From: Bacteroidaceae bacterium
GTDB lineage: Bacteria > Bacteroidota > Bacteroidia > Bacteroidales > Bacteroidaceae
Direction: 5' to 3'
DNA: 64,000 nucleotides
Assembly (NCBI GenBank): GCA_017555585.1
Contig: JAFZGA010000009.1
Span: forward strand, 37,155-101,154
The position numbers and the translations under genes are program-made. Of this stretch, positions 1 to 9,162 are shown one piece after another. Below the pieces are notes generated by a model. That model worked only from the letters and a program-made list of their open reading frames with translations, was not told where the DNA came from and searched no databases. Every line of letters starts with the position of its first letter. Within the stretch, counting starts at the first letter, position 1.

Positions 1-298
1 TCGTTCACTCAAAAAAAACCGGACAGCAACAGCCGTCTGGATTGAATCATTTCACCAAAACACAGCAACTGCACTTTGCGCAATACGCGTATTTTAGAAA
101 AACATCGGCAAATATAGGCAAATTTGAGCAATAAATGAAAAATTGCCAGTTAAAAATGAACAAAACGGTATTACACATCTTGACTTGAGACTGAATATAT
201 TAATAATTATCATTGAAACGGGCCTTTATAATTTGCCGTTTCGCAAGGTTTATATTATCTTCGCAAAATAAAAGACAATTTAAAAACCTATATACAAG
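1..298. other. Intergenic region left of purM
   Basis: No gene is visible here. The right part carries the purM promoter. On the minus strand a TATATTTG element (109-116) could serve a gene that starts beyond the left edge. A 12-bp perfect palindrome, AATACGCGTATT, lies at 82-93, just downstream of that element, and could be an operator. Both assignments are inference from sequence alone. Confidence 0.5.
232..263 (+). promoter_or_regulatory. Promoter of purM-prfA-pyrF
   Basis: TTTG at 232-235 and TATCTTCG at 256-263 are separated by 20 bp. This matches the Bacteroidetes -33/-7 promoter form (TTTG, 19-21 bp, TAnnTTTG), with one substitution in the -7 element that recurs elsewhere in this window. 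It lies 35 bp upstream of the purM start. Confidence 0.7.
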
Positions 299-1465
299 AT
301 GAGTGATCAAAGATACATGATGCGCGGTGTTTCTGCATCAAAGGAAGATGTTCACAATGCAATCAAGAACATCGACAAAGGCTTGTTCCCTAAAGCTTTC
401 TGCAAAATAATTCCGGACATTCTCGGAGGAGACCCAGAGTATTGCAACATCATGCATGCCGATGGAGCTGGAACAAAATCATCATTAGCATATCTCTATT
501 GGAAAGAGACAGGTGACTTGAGCGTTTGGAAAGGAATTGCTCAAGACGCATTGATCATGAATATAGACGACCTGCTATGTGTTGGTGCAACAGACAACAT
601 CCTTGTATCATCAACCATCGGTCGTAACAAGTTGCTTGTTCCCGGTGAAGTGATTTCCGCAATCATCAACGGAACAGACGAGCTACTTGCCGAACTGCGC
701 GAAATGGGCGTTGGTGTCTATGCTACAGGCGGTGAGACAGCTGATGTAGGTGACCTTGTACGTACTATAATCGTTGACAGCACAGTTACATGCCGCATGA
801 GACGCAGTGATGTCATAGACAACGCAAACATTGCAGCAGGTGACGTGATTGTAGGTATGGCATCATACGGACAGGCTACATATGAAAAAGAATACAACGG
901 TGGTATGGGTAGCAATGGTTTGACATCAGCACGCCATGACGTATTCAGCAAGTATCTTGCAGAGAAATACCCAGAGAGCTACGACTGTGCAGTTCCCGAA
1001 GACCTCACATACTCAGGTGGACTAAAGCTTACAGACAAAGTTGAAGACTCTCCACTTGACGCCGGAAAGCTTGTCCTTTCACCGACACGTACATACGCAC
1101 CTATAGTCAAAAAGATGCTTGATGCACTCCGTCCTGAAATACACGGTATGGTACACTGCTCAGGTGGTGCACAGACCAAAGTAATGCACTTTGTCGAGAA
1201 CAAGAGAGTCATCAAAGACAATCTCTTCCCTATTCCACCGCTATTCAAGACCATCAAGGAACAGAGCGGAACAGATTGGGCCGAAATGTACAAGGTATTC
1301 AACATGGGACACCGCCTGGAGGTTTATGTAAGCCCGGAACATGCCGAAGAGATCATCGCTATAAGCAAGAGCTTCGGTGTTGACGCACAGATCATCGGAC
1401 GCGTAGAGGCTGCAGAGAAAAATGAGCTCATCATTGAAAGCCCGTACGGAACATTCAAATATTAA
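299..1465 (+). CDS. purM: Phosphoribosylformylglycinamidine cyclo-ligase (AIR synthase)
   Basis: Likely makes aminoimidazole ribonucleotide from FGAM with ATP in purine synthesis (cytoplasm). The N-terminal half carries the PurM-type nucleotide segment HADGAGTKSSLAY near residue 53. The C-terminal half has the family pattern of TRTYAPIV, an HCSGG loop, PIPPLFK and FNMGHRLEV. At 388 aa it is longer than the roughly 345-aa enterobacterial enzyme, and the usual DGVGTK reads DGAGTK. This looks like the longer Bacteroidetes form. The ATG start follows a good promoter. prfA begins 6 bp downstream and pyrF 12 bp after that, so the three form one operon. The fold is sure; the exact activity is assigned by family. 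Confidence 0.85.
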   Translation: MSDQRYMMRGVSASKEDVHNAIKNIDKGLFPKAFCKIIPDILGGDPEYCNIMHADGAGTKSSLAYLYWKETGDLSVWKGIAQDALIMNIDDLLCVGATDNILVSSTIGRNKLLVPGEVISAIINGTDELLAELREMGVGVYATGGETADVGDLVRTIIVDSTVTCRMRRSDVIDNANIAAGDVIVGMASYGQATYEKEYNGGMGSNGLTSARHDVFSKYLAEKYPESYDCAVPEDLTYSGGLKLTDKVEDSPLDAGKLVLSPTRTYAPIVKKMLDALRPEIHGMVHCSGGAQTKVMHFVENKRVIKDNLFPIPPLFKTIKEQSGTDWAEMYKVFNMGHRLEVYVSPEHAEEIIAISKSFGVDAQIIGRVEAAEKNELIIESPYGTFKY

Positions 1466-1471
1466 AAAGCA

Positions 1472-2581
1472 ATGGAAAACAACTCGCTTTTAATAAAACT
1501 GAACGATCTTGAAGCACGCTTTCAGGAAGTATCGACATTGATAACCGACCCGGCTGTCGTTGCCGACATGAAGCGTTATGTAAGACTGAACAAGGAGTAT
1601 CGCGAGTTGGAGCAAATTCTCGATGCCAGGAAACGCTACATACAGCTGTTGACATCGCTATCCGAAGCTAAGGATCTTCTTGCAAACGAAAGCGACACCG
1701 AGTTGCGCGAAATGGCACGCGAAGAGATTGATATGTGCGAAACAGAAATCCCAAAAACCGAAGAGGAGATAAAACTGTTGCTTATTCCAGCCGATCCTCA
1801 AGACGACAAGAATGCCATTCTTGAAATCAGAGGTGGAACCGGTGGTGACGAAGCTGCAATCTTTGCGGGAGACCTTTTCCGCATGTACAGCAAATATTGC
1901 GAAAGCAAAGGCTGGAGAATGGAAGTCTCAAGTTGCAGTGAAGGTACTTCAGGAGGTTATAAGGAGATTATCTGCACTGTAACGGGAGAGAAGGTTTACG
2001 GTACACTGAAATACGAATCGGGAGTACACCGTGTACAAAGAGTACCTGCTACCGAGACCCAAGGACGCGTCCATACATCGGCAGCTTCGGTAGCAGTACT
2101 GCCCGAAGCCGAAGCTTTTGATGTTGAAATAACAGAAAGTGCCATTAAATGGGATACATTCCGTTCAAGCGGTGCAGGAGGACAGAATGTCAACAAAGTG
2201 GAATCGGGTGTACGTTTGAGATATCCCTGGTTGAATCCCGAAACAAACCAGATCGAAGAGATTCTTATCGAGTGTACCGAGACACGTGACCAACCCAAAA
2301 ACAAAGAGCGCGCACTTGCACGTCTGCGCACATTGATATACGACAGGGAACACCAGCGTTACGCCGATGATATTGCCAACAAGCGCAAGACAATGGTATC
2401 AACCGGTGACCGTTCTGCCAAGATACGAACATACAACTATCCGCAGGGACGTATAACCGACCATCGAATAAATTATACAATATACAACCTTTCGGCATTC
2501 GTAAACGGAGACATACAGGATTGTATCGACCATCTGATCATTGCAGAAAATGCAGAAAGAATGAAAGAACAAGAATTATAA
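1472..2581 (+). CDS. prfA: Peptide chain release factor 1
   Basis: Class I release factor that reads UAA/UAG in the ribosomal A site and triggers peptidyl-tRNA hydrolysis. The GGQ catalytic tripeptide is at about residues 236-238, in the context SSGAGGQNVNK. The PxT codon-recognition motif of RF1 appears as PAT near residue 192 (RVPATETQGR), which separates it from RF2 (SPF). The length of 369 aa is close to the normal RF1 length of about 360. It starts 6 bp after purM and ends 12 bp before pyrF, which implies co-transcription. Function is well supported. Confidence 0.96.
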   Translation: MENNSLLIKLNDLEARFQEVSTLITDPAVVADMKRYVRLNKEYRELEQILDARKRYIQLLTSLSEAKDLLANESDTELREMAREEIDMCETEIPKTEEEIKLLLIPADPQDDKNAILEIRGGTGGDEAAIFAGDLFRMYSKYCESKGWRMEVSSCSEGTSGGYKEIICTVTGEKVYGTLKYESGVHRVQRVPATETQGRVHTSAASVAVLPEAEAFDVEITESAIKWDTFRSSGAGGQNVNKVESGVRLRYPWLNPETNQIEEILIECTETRDQPKNKERALARLRTLIYDREHQRYADDIANKRKTMVSTGDRSAKIRTYNYPQGRITDHRINYTIYNLSAFVNGDIQDCIDHLIIAENAERMKEQEL

Positions 2582-2593
2582 AAAACATACGCC

Positions 2594-3424
2594 ATGAACA
2601 AACAAGAACTTATCAAACAAATCAAAGAGAAACGTTCATTCCTTTGTGTAGGTCTAGATAGCGACATCAAAAAACTACCGGCACACTTACAGAACAGCGA
2701 GGATGCCGTATTCGAGTTCAACAAGGCAATCATCGACGCAACAGCACCATACACTGTTGCATACAAGCCTAACCTTGCATTCTATGAGGCATGCGGAGTA
2801 AAAGGTTGGATCAGCTTTGAAAAGACAGTAAACTATATAAAGGAAAACTATCCTGAAATATTCATCATTGCCGACGCAAAACGTGGTGATATCGGTAACA
2901 CATCATCGCTCTATGCACGTTCATTCTTCGAAGAGATGAAAGTCGATTCTATCACTGTTGCCCCTTATATGGGTGAAGACAGTGTAAAACCGTTCCTTGC
3001 TTATGAAGGAAGCTGGGTTATCGTACTTGCGCTCACTTCAAACCCCGGATCACACGATTTCCAATTGACAAAGGACGAGAACGGCACTATGCTTTTCGAG
3101 AAAGTGCTTGAGACATCTCAGAAATGGGGAAGCGATGAGAATATGATGTATGTTGTAGGTGCAACACAGGGCAAATCGTTCGAAAACGTACGTCGTATTG
3201 TTCCGAACCACTTCCTTCTTGTCCCAGGTGTTGGTGCTCAGGGAGGTTCACTCGAGGAGGTATGCAAGTATGGTATGAACGACGACTGCGGTTTGCTTGT
3301 AAACGCAAGCCGTGCCATAATCTTTGCCGACAGCAGCGAGAACTTCGCTACAGTAGCCGCAGAAAAGGCACACGACTATCAGTTGCAGATGGAAGCAGAA
3401 CTCAAGACTAAAGGTATTATATAA
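2594..3424 (+). CDS. pyrF: Orotidine 5'-phosphate decarboxylase
   Basis: Decarboxylates OMP to UMP, the last step of de novo pyrimidine synthesis. The catalytic [11 protein letters not shown] segment is at about residues 93-103, and [11 protein letters not shown] near residue 212 forms the phosphate-binding end of the barrel. The length of 276 aa fits the longer bacterial subgroup (around 270 aa) rather than the E. coli type (around 240 aa). It is the last gene of the purM-prfA-pyrF set. An 82-bp gap with its own promoter-like element separates it from lpxD. No clear hairpin terminator is visible after the stop. Confidence 0.94.
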   Translation: MNKQELIKQIKEKRSFLCVGLDSDIKKLPAHLQNSEDAVFEFNKAIIDATAPYTVAYKPNLAFYEACGVKGWISFEKTVNYIKENYPEIFIIADAKRGDIGNTSSLYARSFFEEMKVDSITVAPYMGEDSVKPFLAYEGSWVIVLALTSNPGSHDFQLTKDENGTMLFEKVLETSQKWGSDENMMYVVGATQGKSFENVRRIVPNHFLLVPGVGAQGGSLEEVCKYGMNDDCGLLVNASRAIIFADSSENFATVAAEKAHDYQLQMEAELKTKGII

Positions 3425-3478
3425 ATATAAATTTGTCTAAAATATATAAAATCGCAACTTTTATTTATTTTTAAAAAT

Positions 3479-3486
3479 TATCTTCG
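3479..3486 (+). promoter_or_regulatory. -7 element upstream of lpxD
   Basis: TATCTTCG, the same variant of the Bacteroidetes -7 element as at purM, lies 20 bp before the lpxD ATG. A clear TTTG -33 element is not visible at the right spacing, so only the -7 half is supported. Confidence 0.45.
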
Positions 3487-3506
3487 CGAATAAAACACAA
3501 TATACC

Positions 3507-4538
3507 ATGATATTCACAGCTAAACAGATTGCCTCGTTTGTTAACGGAGAGGTTGTCGGCAATGAAAATGCTGAGATATACACATTTGCAAAAATAGAAG
3601 AGGGTGTGCCTGGAGCTTTATCGTTCCTGGCCAACCTCAAATATACAGATTATATCTACACTACCCGTTCATCGGTTGTATTGGTTAACCGCGATTTTCT
3701 GCCATCAAAACATATTGAAGCAACTCTTATAAAGGTTGACAATGCATATGAAAGCCTTGCCAAACTAATGACAATGTACGAAGCGAGCAAGCCTCAGAAA
3801 CAAGGTATAAGTTCCCTCGCCTCTATAGCACCGACAGCCGAAATAGGAGAAAACTGCTACATAGCACCGTTTGTCGTTATAGGCGACGGTTGCAAGATTG
3901 GCAATAACAGCCACATAAACAGCAATGTATCAATAGGCGACGGAGCAAGCATCGGAGACGATTGTATCATTTATTCGAATGTTTCGATATATCACGATTG
4001 CCGTGTCGGTAACAGATGTACACTCCATAGTGGATGTGTCATAGGAGCTGACGGTTTCGGATTTGCCCCTACAGCCGACGGATATGAGAAAATACCCCAA
4101 TTGGGAATAGTCATCATTGAGGACAATGTCGAGATTGGAGCAAATACATGTATTGACCGTGCAACAATGGGTTCAACAACTATACACAGTGGAGTAAAGT
4201 TGGATAACCTTATACAGATAGCACACAACTGTGAAATAGGAAGCCACACCGCAATGGCCGCACAAGTGGCAGTTGCAGGCACAACAAAAATGGGAGAATG
4301 GTGTATCTGTGGAGGACAAGCCGGAATATCTGGTCACAGCACAATAGGTGACCGCACCACCATCGGACCGCAATGCGGAACTATAGGCAGCCGTAAGGGA
4401 GGTGAAAGATTATTGGGTTCACCAGCCATGGACGCAAAAGAGTACATAAAGGCTACGGCTTATTTGAAACGTTTGCCGGAGATGGAAAAAAAGATAAAAG
4501 AACTGACAAAGGAACTTGAAGCGTTGAAAAACAACTAA
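3507..4538 (+). CDS. lpxD: UDP-3-O-acylglucosamine N-acyltransferase LpxD
   Basis: Third step of lipid A synthesis: transfers a 3-hydroxyacyl chain from ACP to the 2-amino group of UDP-3-O-acyl-glucosamine. Residues 1-100 form the uridine-binding LpxD N-domain. Residues 105-290 form a left-handed beta-helix of hexapeptide repeats ([13 protein letters not shown]-type). The catalytic His lies in [10 protein letters not shown] at about residue 239. A short helical C-terminus ([16 protein letters not shown]) fits the family. The length of 343 aa is normal. It is the first gene of the lpxD, lpxC-fabZ, lpxA block and is followed after 11 bp by lpxC-fabZ. Confidence 0.96.
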   Translation: MIFTAKQIASFVNGEVVGNENAEIYTFAKIEEGVPGALSFLANLKYTDYIYTTRSSVVLVNRDFLPSKHIEATLIKVDNAYESLAKLMTMYEASKPQKQGISSLASIAPTAEIGENCYIAPFVVIGDGCKIGNNSHINSNVSIGDGASIGDDCIIYSNVSIYHDCRVGNRCTLHSGCVIGADGFGFAPTADGYEKIPQLGIVIIEDNVEIGANTCIDRATMGSTTIHSGVKLDNLIQIAHNCEIGSHTAMAAQVAVAGTTKMGEWCICGGQAGISGHSTIGDRTTIGPQCGTIGSRKGGERLLGSPAMDAKEYIKATAYLKRLPEMEKKIKELTKELEALKNN

Positions 4539-4549
4539 CTATACTTCGA

Positions 4550-5938
4550 ATGAACAAACAAAAGACATTGAATGACAGCTTTTCGCTTTCAGGCAAAGGA
4601 TTACACACAGGACTTAATCTTACCGTCACGTTTAATCCTGCACCCGAAAACTATGGCTACAAGATACAACGAATAGACCTACCGGGAGAACCTATCATTG
4701 ACGCTGTTGCAGAGAACGTCACTGAAACCACACGTGGTACGGTTCTCACAAAAGGCGAAGCACGCGTCAGCACCGTAGAGCATGCCCTCGCCGCACTTTT
4801 TGCACTTGGCATCGACAACTGCTTCATGCAGGTAAACGGACCGGAGTTTCCGATTCTTGACGGCAGTGCAAAATATTATGTCGAAAACATTGAACAGGTT
4901 GGCATCAAAGAACAGAATGCCGAAAAGGATGTCTTTGTCATAAAATCCAAGATAGAGATCAAGGACGAGAATACAGGACATTCAATAATGATTCTTCCTG
5001 ATGAAAAATTCTGCCTGAATGTACTTGTGCATTACGACAGCAATATACTGAACAACCAATATGCAACTCTTGAAGATCTAAATGATTTTAAGGAAGAGAT
5101 AGCTTCCAGCCGTACTTTCGTATTCGTACGTGAATTGGAACCATTGCTTAATCTTGGACTGATCAAAGGAGGTGACCTCGACAATGCAATTGTAATATAT
5201 GAGCGTGAGATGCCACAAGAGAAACTCGATCAGTTGGCAGATGTACTTGGAGTTCCCCGCATGGATGCACAGAAGCTTGGTTATCTGAACCACAAACCTC
5301 TTGTATGGAACAATGAGCCTGCACGCCATAAGTTGCTTGACATAATCGGCGACCTTTCTCTTATCGGCAAACCGTTGCAAGGACGTATTATTGCAACATG
5401 CCCGGGGCATACCATAAATAACAAGTTCGCGCGCGCGATGAGAAAGCATATCCGCGAACATCAGATACAGGCTCCTATATATGATCCGAACCGTGAACCT
5501 GTCATGGATATAAAAAGGATAAAGGAACTTCTTCCACATCGTGCTCCAATGCTTTTGGTCGACAAAGTAATAGAGCTGGGATCAAATTATATTGTCGGTA
5601 CAAAGAATATTACAATGAACGAGCCGTTCTTCGCCGGTCATTTCCCGGATGAACCGATAATGCCAGGTGTGCTCATTGTCGAGGCCATGTCGCAATGCGG
5701 TGCATTGATGGTTATGAATATGCTTGATGAGCCATCAAAATATTCAACATACTTCCTTAAAATAGACAAGATAGCATTCCATAAAAAAGTATTGCCTGGC
5801 GACACCCTGATATTCAAGGTAGAACAGCCGGTTCCTGTACGGCATGGAATATCAATGATGAGAGGATATGTATTTGTTGGTGAGAAACTTGTGGCAGAAG
5901 CACAATTCACAGGACAAATTATAAAGAATAAAGATTAA
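4550..5938 (+). CDS. lpxC-fabZ: Bifunctional UDP-3-O-acyl-GlcNAc deacetylase / 3-hydroxyacyl-ACP dehydratase
   Basis: A fusion of LpxC (residues 1 to about 305), the zinc deacetylase that commits to lipid A synthesis, with FabZ (about 317-462), the dehydratase that uses 3-hydroxyacyl-ACP for fatty acid elongation. LpxC signs are SGKGLHTG near the N-terminus, STVEHALAAL, and the zinc motif HKLLDIIGD near 259. FabZ signs are LLPHRAPMLLVDK and the catalytic GHFPDEPIMPG near 362, followed by a Glu in VEAMSQ. Both active sites look intact. The fusion is a known Bacteroidetes trait. It places the two competing users of 3-hydroxyacyl-ACP in one chain. lpxA starts 13 bp downstream. Confidence 0.96.
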   Translation: MNKQKTLNDSFSLSGKGLHTGLNLTVTFNPAPENYGYKIQRIDLPGEPIIDAVAENVTETTRGTVLTKGEARVSTVEHALAALFALGIDNCFMQVNGPEFPILDGSAKYYVENIEQVGIKEQNAEKDVFVIKSKIEIKDENTGHSIMILPDEKFCLNVLVHYDSNILNNQYATLEDLNDFKEEIASSRTFVFVRELEPLLNLGLIKGGDLDNAIVIYEREMPQEKLDQLADVLGVPRMDAQKLGYLNHKPLVWNNEPARHKLLDIIGDLSLIGKPLQGRIIATCPGHTINNKFARAMRKHIREHQIQAPIYDPNREPVMDIKRIKELLPHRAPMLLVDKVIELGSNYIVGTKNITMNEPFFAGHFPDEPIMPGVLIVEAMSQCGALMVMNMLDEPSKYSTYFLKIDKIAFHKKVLPGDTLIFKVEQPVPVRHGISMMRGYVFVGEKLVAEAQFTGQIIKNKD

Positions 5939-5951
5939 AAGACTTTGATAA

Positions 5952-6722
5952 ATGATTAATCCATTGACATATATTCACCCAGGTGCCAAAATAGGGGAAA
6001 ACTGTACCATCGAGCCATTTGTTTACATTGATGACAATGTTGTAATTGGTGATAATTGTCATATCATGGCACACGCATCAGTATTGAGTGGCACACGCAT
6101 GGGTAATAACAACAAAATATTCCATGGTGCTGTTGTTGGAGGTATTCCTCAAGACCTGAAATTTGTTGGTGAAGATACAACACTTGAAATAGGCGACAAC
6201 AACCTGATACGCGAGAATGTAACTCTGAACAGAGGAACAGCGTCAAAAGGCAAGACCGTGATAGGCAGCAACAACCTGTTCATGGAAAACTCACATATAG
6301 GACATGACTGTGTCATAGGAAGTGGCTGTATCATCGGCAATTCAACAAAGATAGCCGGCGAGGTTGTTATAGACGATTTTGCCATACTGAGTGCATGCGT
6401 GCTTGTACACCAGTTCAGCAACATAGGCAGCTATGTAATGATACAAGGTGGAAGCCGATTGACCAAAGACATACCGCCGTTCATAATAGTAGGCAGGGAA
6501 CCGGCCAAATATTGTGGACTCAACATTGTCGGTTTGAGACGAAGAGGTTTCAGCAACGAAAGAATCAAGAACATACACGAAGCATATCGTCACATATATG
6601 AAAGTGGTACAATTGTTTCAAAAGCTGTTGAACGTATAAAGGAAGAGTGTAATATAAACCAAGATGTGGAATATATTATCAAATTTATAGAAGAGACATC
6701 ACAAAGAGGTATTATTGGATAA
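5952..6722 (+). CDS. lpxA: UDP-N-acetylglucosamine acyltransferase LpxA
   Basis: First enzyme of lipid A synthesis, transferring a 3-hydroxyacyl group from ACP to the 3-OH of UDP-GlcNAc. It has hexapeptide repeats from residue 5 to about 180 (IHPGAKIGENCTI, IGDNCHI, and so on), a catalytic His in HIGHDCVIG near residue 117, and the helical C-terminal domain (GLNIVGLRRRGFS, KNIHEAYR). The length of 256 aa is close to E. coli (262 aa). It sits directly after lpxC-fabZ and 10 bp before the next gene, in the same operon. Confidence 0.96.
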   Translation: MINPLTYIHPGAKIGENCTIEPFVYIDDNVVIGDNCHIMAHASVLSGTRMGNNNKIFHGAVVGGIPQDLKFVGEDTTLEIGDNNLIRENVTLNRGTASKGKTVIGSNNLFMENSHIGHDCVIGSGCIIGNSTKIAGEVVIDDFAILSACVLVHQFSNIGSYVMIQGGSRLTKDIPPFIIVGREPAKYCGLNIVGLRRRGFSNERIKNIHEAYRHIYESGTIVSKAVERIKEECNINQDVEYIIKFIEETSQRGIIG

Positions 6723-6732
6723 AATTTAGATT

Positions 6733-7305
6733 ATGATATACAAATTCAGACTTTTATCGGACGAAGTTGATAACTTCAGAAGAGATATCGAGATTGATTC
6801 GGAAGCAACATTCCTGGATCTGAACAAAGCCATATTGGAGTCAGTAAATTACCCTGACGACCAAATGACATCATTCTTTATCTGCACTGACCAGTGGATC
6901 AAAGAGGCTGAGATTACACGTGAGGACATGGGAGGAATGTCAGAAGAGGAGAATTACTCTATGGCTGAAACAATCATAGGCGATCTGGTAGAAGATGAGA
7001 AACAGAAACTGATGTATGTCTTTGATCCGCTTGCAGACCGTGCTTTCTTTATGGAATTGAACAAGATTGAGTTCGGAAAGGATATAGACAAGGCTGTTTG
7101 TGTAAAATCAACAGGTGAAGCTCCTGTACAGACACTCAATTTTGATGAGTTGATGAGCAAGACACCAGCTGCAACAGTGGGTGATGACGATGACTTCAAC
7201 GAAGATTTCTATGGTAGCGACGGATATAATGAAGATGACATAGACCTTGACGGCTACGACATCAACAACATTGCCGATTCAAGCTATTCTGATGACTTGT
7301 ATTGA
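6733..7305 (+). CDS. pRiA4b ORF-3-like protein with acidic C-terminus
   Basis: A 190-aa protein whose first 130 residues resemble the plasmid pRiA4b ORF-3 family (also labelled IS1096 passenger TnpR-like): MIYKFRLLSDEVDNFRRDIEID, then a CTDQWIKEAEIT segment and YVFDPLADRAFFMELN. Its biochemical role is not known. Residues from about 150 onward are very acidic (DDDDFNEDFYGSDGYNEDDIDLD), without Lys or Arg. It lies 10 bp after lpxA and 24 bp before miaA, in the same direction, so it is probably co-expressed with them. Despite the family name, nothing here indicates a mobile element. Family assignment is by pattern memory; function unknown. Confidence 0.7.
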   Translation: MIYKFRLLSDEVDNFRRDIEIDSEATFLDLNKAILESVNYPDDQMTSFFICTDQWIKEAEITREDMGGMSEEENYSMAETIIGDLVEDEKQKLMYVFDPLADRAFFMELNKIEFGKDIDKAVCVKSTGEAPVQTLNFDELMSKTPAATVGDDDDFNEDFYGSDGYNEDDIDLDGYDINNIADSSYSDDLY

Positions 7306-7329
7306 TCATTATACACTCCAACAGGTATA

Positions 7330-8226
7330 ATGAATACACTTGTCGTACTTATAGGCCCTACAGCTGTTGGCAAGACAGATACCAGTCTTGCCATTGCAAA
7401 ACATTATGCCTGCCCTATAATTTCGGCCGATTCAAGGCAGATGTACAGTGGCATGGAAATAGGTACAGCAATGCCAAGTAAAGAGGAACTGGCATGTTGT
7501 AAGCACTATTTTGTAGGCCAACTTGCACCAGGTGGCTACTACAGTGCAGCAAAGTACGAAGAGGACGTAATTCAGTTACTCGAAAAAGAGTTCGCCAACA
7601 ATCCTGTAATGGTAATGTCAGGGGGCTCTATGATGTACATTGATGCTGTCTGCAAAGGGATAGACGATATTCCTACTGTTGATGACGAAACGCGTGCAAT
7701 GGTGCTTGCAAAATATGAAAAAGAGGGATTGGAGCAACTTGCAGCCGAGTTACGCCTGCTCGACCCTGAATACTACAACGAGGCAGATATCAAGAATCCC
7801 AAACGCGTAATGCATGCACTTGAAATATGCTATATGACAGGAAAGACATACAGTTCCTTCCGTAAACGTAAAGTAAAGGAGAGACCATTCAATATAGTCA
7901 AGATTGGCTTACAGCGTGAACGTGAAGAGTTATACGATCGAATCAACACTCGCGTAGACATGATGATTGAGCAAGGATTGGTAGAAGAGGTGAAAAAATT
8001 TGAACATCTGAAACACCATAATTCACTCAATACTGTAGGCTACAAGGAAATATTCAAATACCTTGACGGAGAATGGACATTACCCTTTGCTATTGAAAAG
8101 ATCAAGCAGAACACACGCATATACTCCCGTAAACAAGTGACATGGTATCGTAAGGACGAGGAGATAGCATGGTTTCACCCTAAAGAGATTCAAAACATCA
8201 TAAAATATATCGAGGATAAACTTTAA
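7330..8226 (+). CDS. miaA: tRNA dimethylallyltransferase
   Basis: Adds a dimethylallyl group to A37 of tRNAs that read UNN codons. The P-loop GPTAVGKT is at residues 9-16, followed by [17 protein letters not shown] (the Asp/Arg/Gln substrate segment) and the C-terminal [16 protein letters not shown], typical of MiaA. The length of 298 aa is normal. The last 20 bp of the gene form one arm of a hairpin shared with the convergent radical SAM gene, whose stop is immediately adjacent. Confidence 0.95.
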   Translation: MNTLVVLIGPTAVGKTDTSLAIAKHYACPIISADSRQMYSGMEIGTAMPSKEELACCKHYFVGQLAPGGYYSAAKYEEDVIQLLEKEFANNPVMVMSGGSMMYIDAVCKGIDDIPTVDDETRAMVLAKYEKEGLEQLAAELRLLDPEYYNEADIKNPKRVMHALEICYMTGKTYSSFRKRKVKERPFNIVKIGLQREREELYDRINTRVDMMIEQGLVEEVKKFEHLKHHNSLNTVGYKEIFKYLDGEWTLPFAIEKIKQNTRIYSRKQVTWYRKDEEIAWFHPKEIQNIIKYIEDKL

Positions 8227-8239
8227 TTATCCTCGATAT
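8207..8239. terminator. Hairpin shared by the ends of miaA and the radical SAM gene
   Basis: 13-bp perfect arms (8207-8219 and 8227-8239) around a 7-nt loop. The left arm is inside the last miaA codons and the right arm inside the last codons of the convergent gene. The stop codons abut at 8226/8227. This is probably a bidirectional terminator; both sides have only a short A/T-rich flank. Confidence 0.55.
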
Positions 8240-9156
8240 TTCTTTCCTTGCCATGTATCACGTTCAAGCATGCGGCGTTTGATTTTCTCTACAAGTTCAT
8301 AATTCTTCAATCCCCAATCGGGTGCTATCAACAGCTCCTTTGGTGACTGCGAAGCAAAACGTTCGAGAACCATATTCGGCCTGAGCCTCTCGACATAATC
8401 AACAACCGTTTCGATATAATCCTCTACCGAAAATAGTGAGAACTCCTCTGGAGCAAGCGCATATTCTTCTGCCATTCTAGTACCATGTATGAGTTGCAGC
8501 TGATGAAGCTTCAGTGTCGTCAATGGCAGTTCCGACAATTTGGCAGCCTGCTGCATAAGTTCCTCCCTACCCTCACCCGGCAAACCAAGAATGATATGTG
8601 CCCCTACAGGGATTCCACGTGCAGCAGTACGAACAACGGCATCCACGGCACACGCATAGTCATGTCCGCGGTTTATACGTTTCAAAGTCACATCATTTGT
8701 GCTCTCTATGCCATATTCAACAAGTACAAATGTCTTCTTGCCCAAATCCGCCAAATAGTCAAGCAACTCATCGGGCATACAATCAGGACGTGTACCGATT
8801 ACAAGCCCCACACACCCATCAACGGACAAAGCCTCATTATAGCGCAGTTTGAGCACATCAAGCGAACCGTATGTATTGGTGTATGCCTGAAAATAAGCGA
8901 GATACTTCATCTCGGGATACTTATGCGCAAAGAACGAAATGCCCTCTTTCATCTGTTCTGCAACCGAACGGTTACGGTGACAATAGGCAGGATTGAACGT
9001 CTGGTTATTGCAGAACGTACAACCGCCCCGCCCCACTTTGCCATCACGGTTAGGGCAAGTGAAGCCGGCATCTATGGTTATCTTCTGTACTTTTCCGCCA
9101 AATTGCTGACGCAAGTATGTACCGAACTCGTTGTAATAGAATCGTTCATTACCCAT
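8227..9156 (-). CDS. TIGR01212/YhcC-family radical SAM protein
   Basis: A radical SAM enzyme of the YhcC type, related in its core to Elp3. The iron-sulfur cysteines are C34, C46 and C49 (FTCPNRD then GCTFCNNQ), a long C-X11-C-X2-C spacing characteristic of this group. Later conserved pieces are IGTRPDC, EYGIESTND, HIILGLPGE and LKLHQLQ. The length of 309 aa matches the family. The substrate is not established. It starts 6 bp after the AraC regulator gene ends, in the same direction, so the two are probably co-transcribed, although a functional link is only inferred. Confidence 0.88.
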   Translation of the reverse strand: MGNERFYYNEFGTYLRQQFGGKVQKITIDAGFTCPNRDGKVGRGGCTFCNNQTFNPAYCHRNRSVAEQMKEGISFFAHKYPEMKYLAYFQAYTNTYGSLDVLKLRYNEALSVDGCVGLVIGTRPDCMPDELLDYLADLGKKTFVLVEYGIESTNDVTLKRINRGHDYACAVDAVVRTAARGIPVGAHIILGLPGEGREELMQQAAKLSELPLTTLKLHQLQLIHGTRMAEEYALAPEEFSLFSVEDYIETVVDYVERLRPNMVLERFASQSPKELLIAPDWGLKNYELVEKIKRRMLERDTWQGKKYRG

Positions 9157-9162
9157 AGAACA

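Noticed and set aside
5078-5539. 153-codon minus-strand frame inside lpxC-fabZ
   Set aside because: It lies wholly opposite the LpxC domain, whose motifs are intact.
6733-7305. Mobile element suggested by the TnpR/IS1096 family label
   Set aside because: No transposase, inverted repeats or target duplication; the gene is spaced like a normal operon member.
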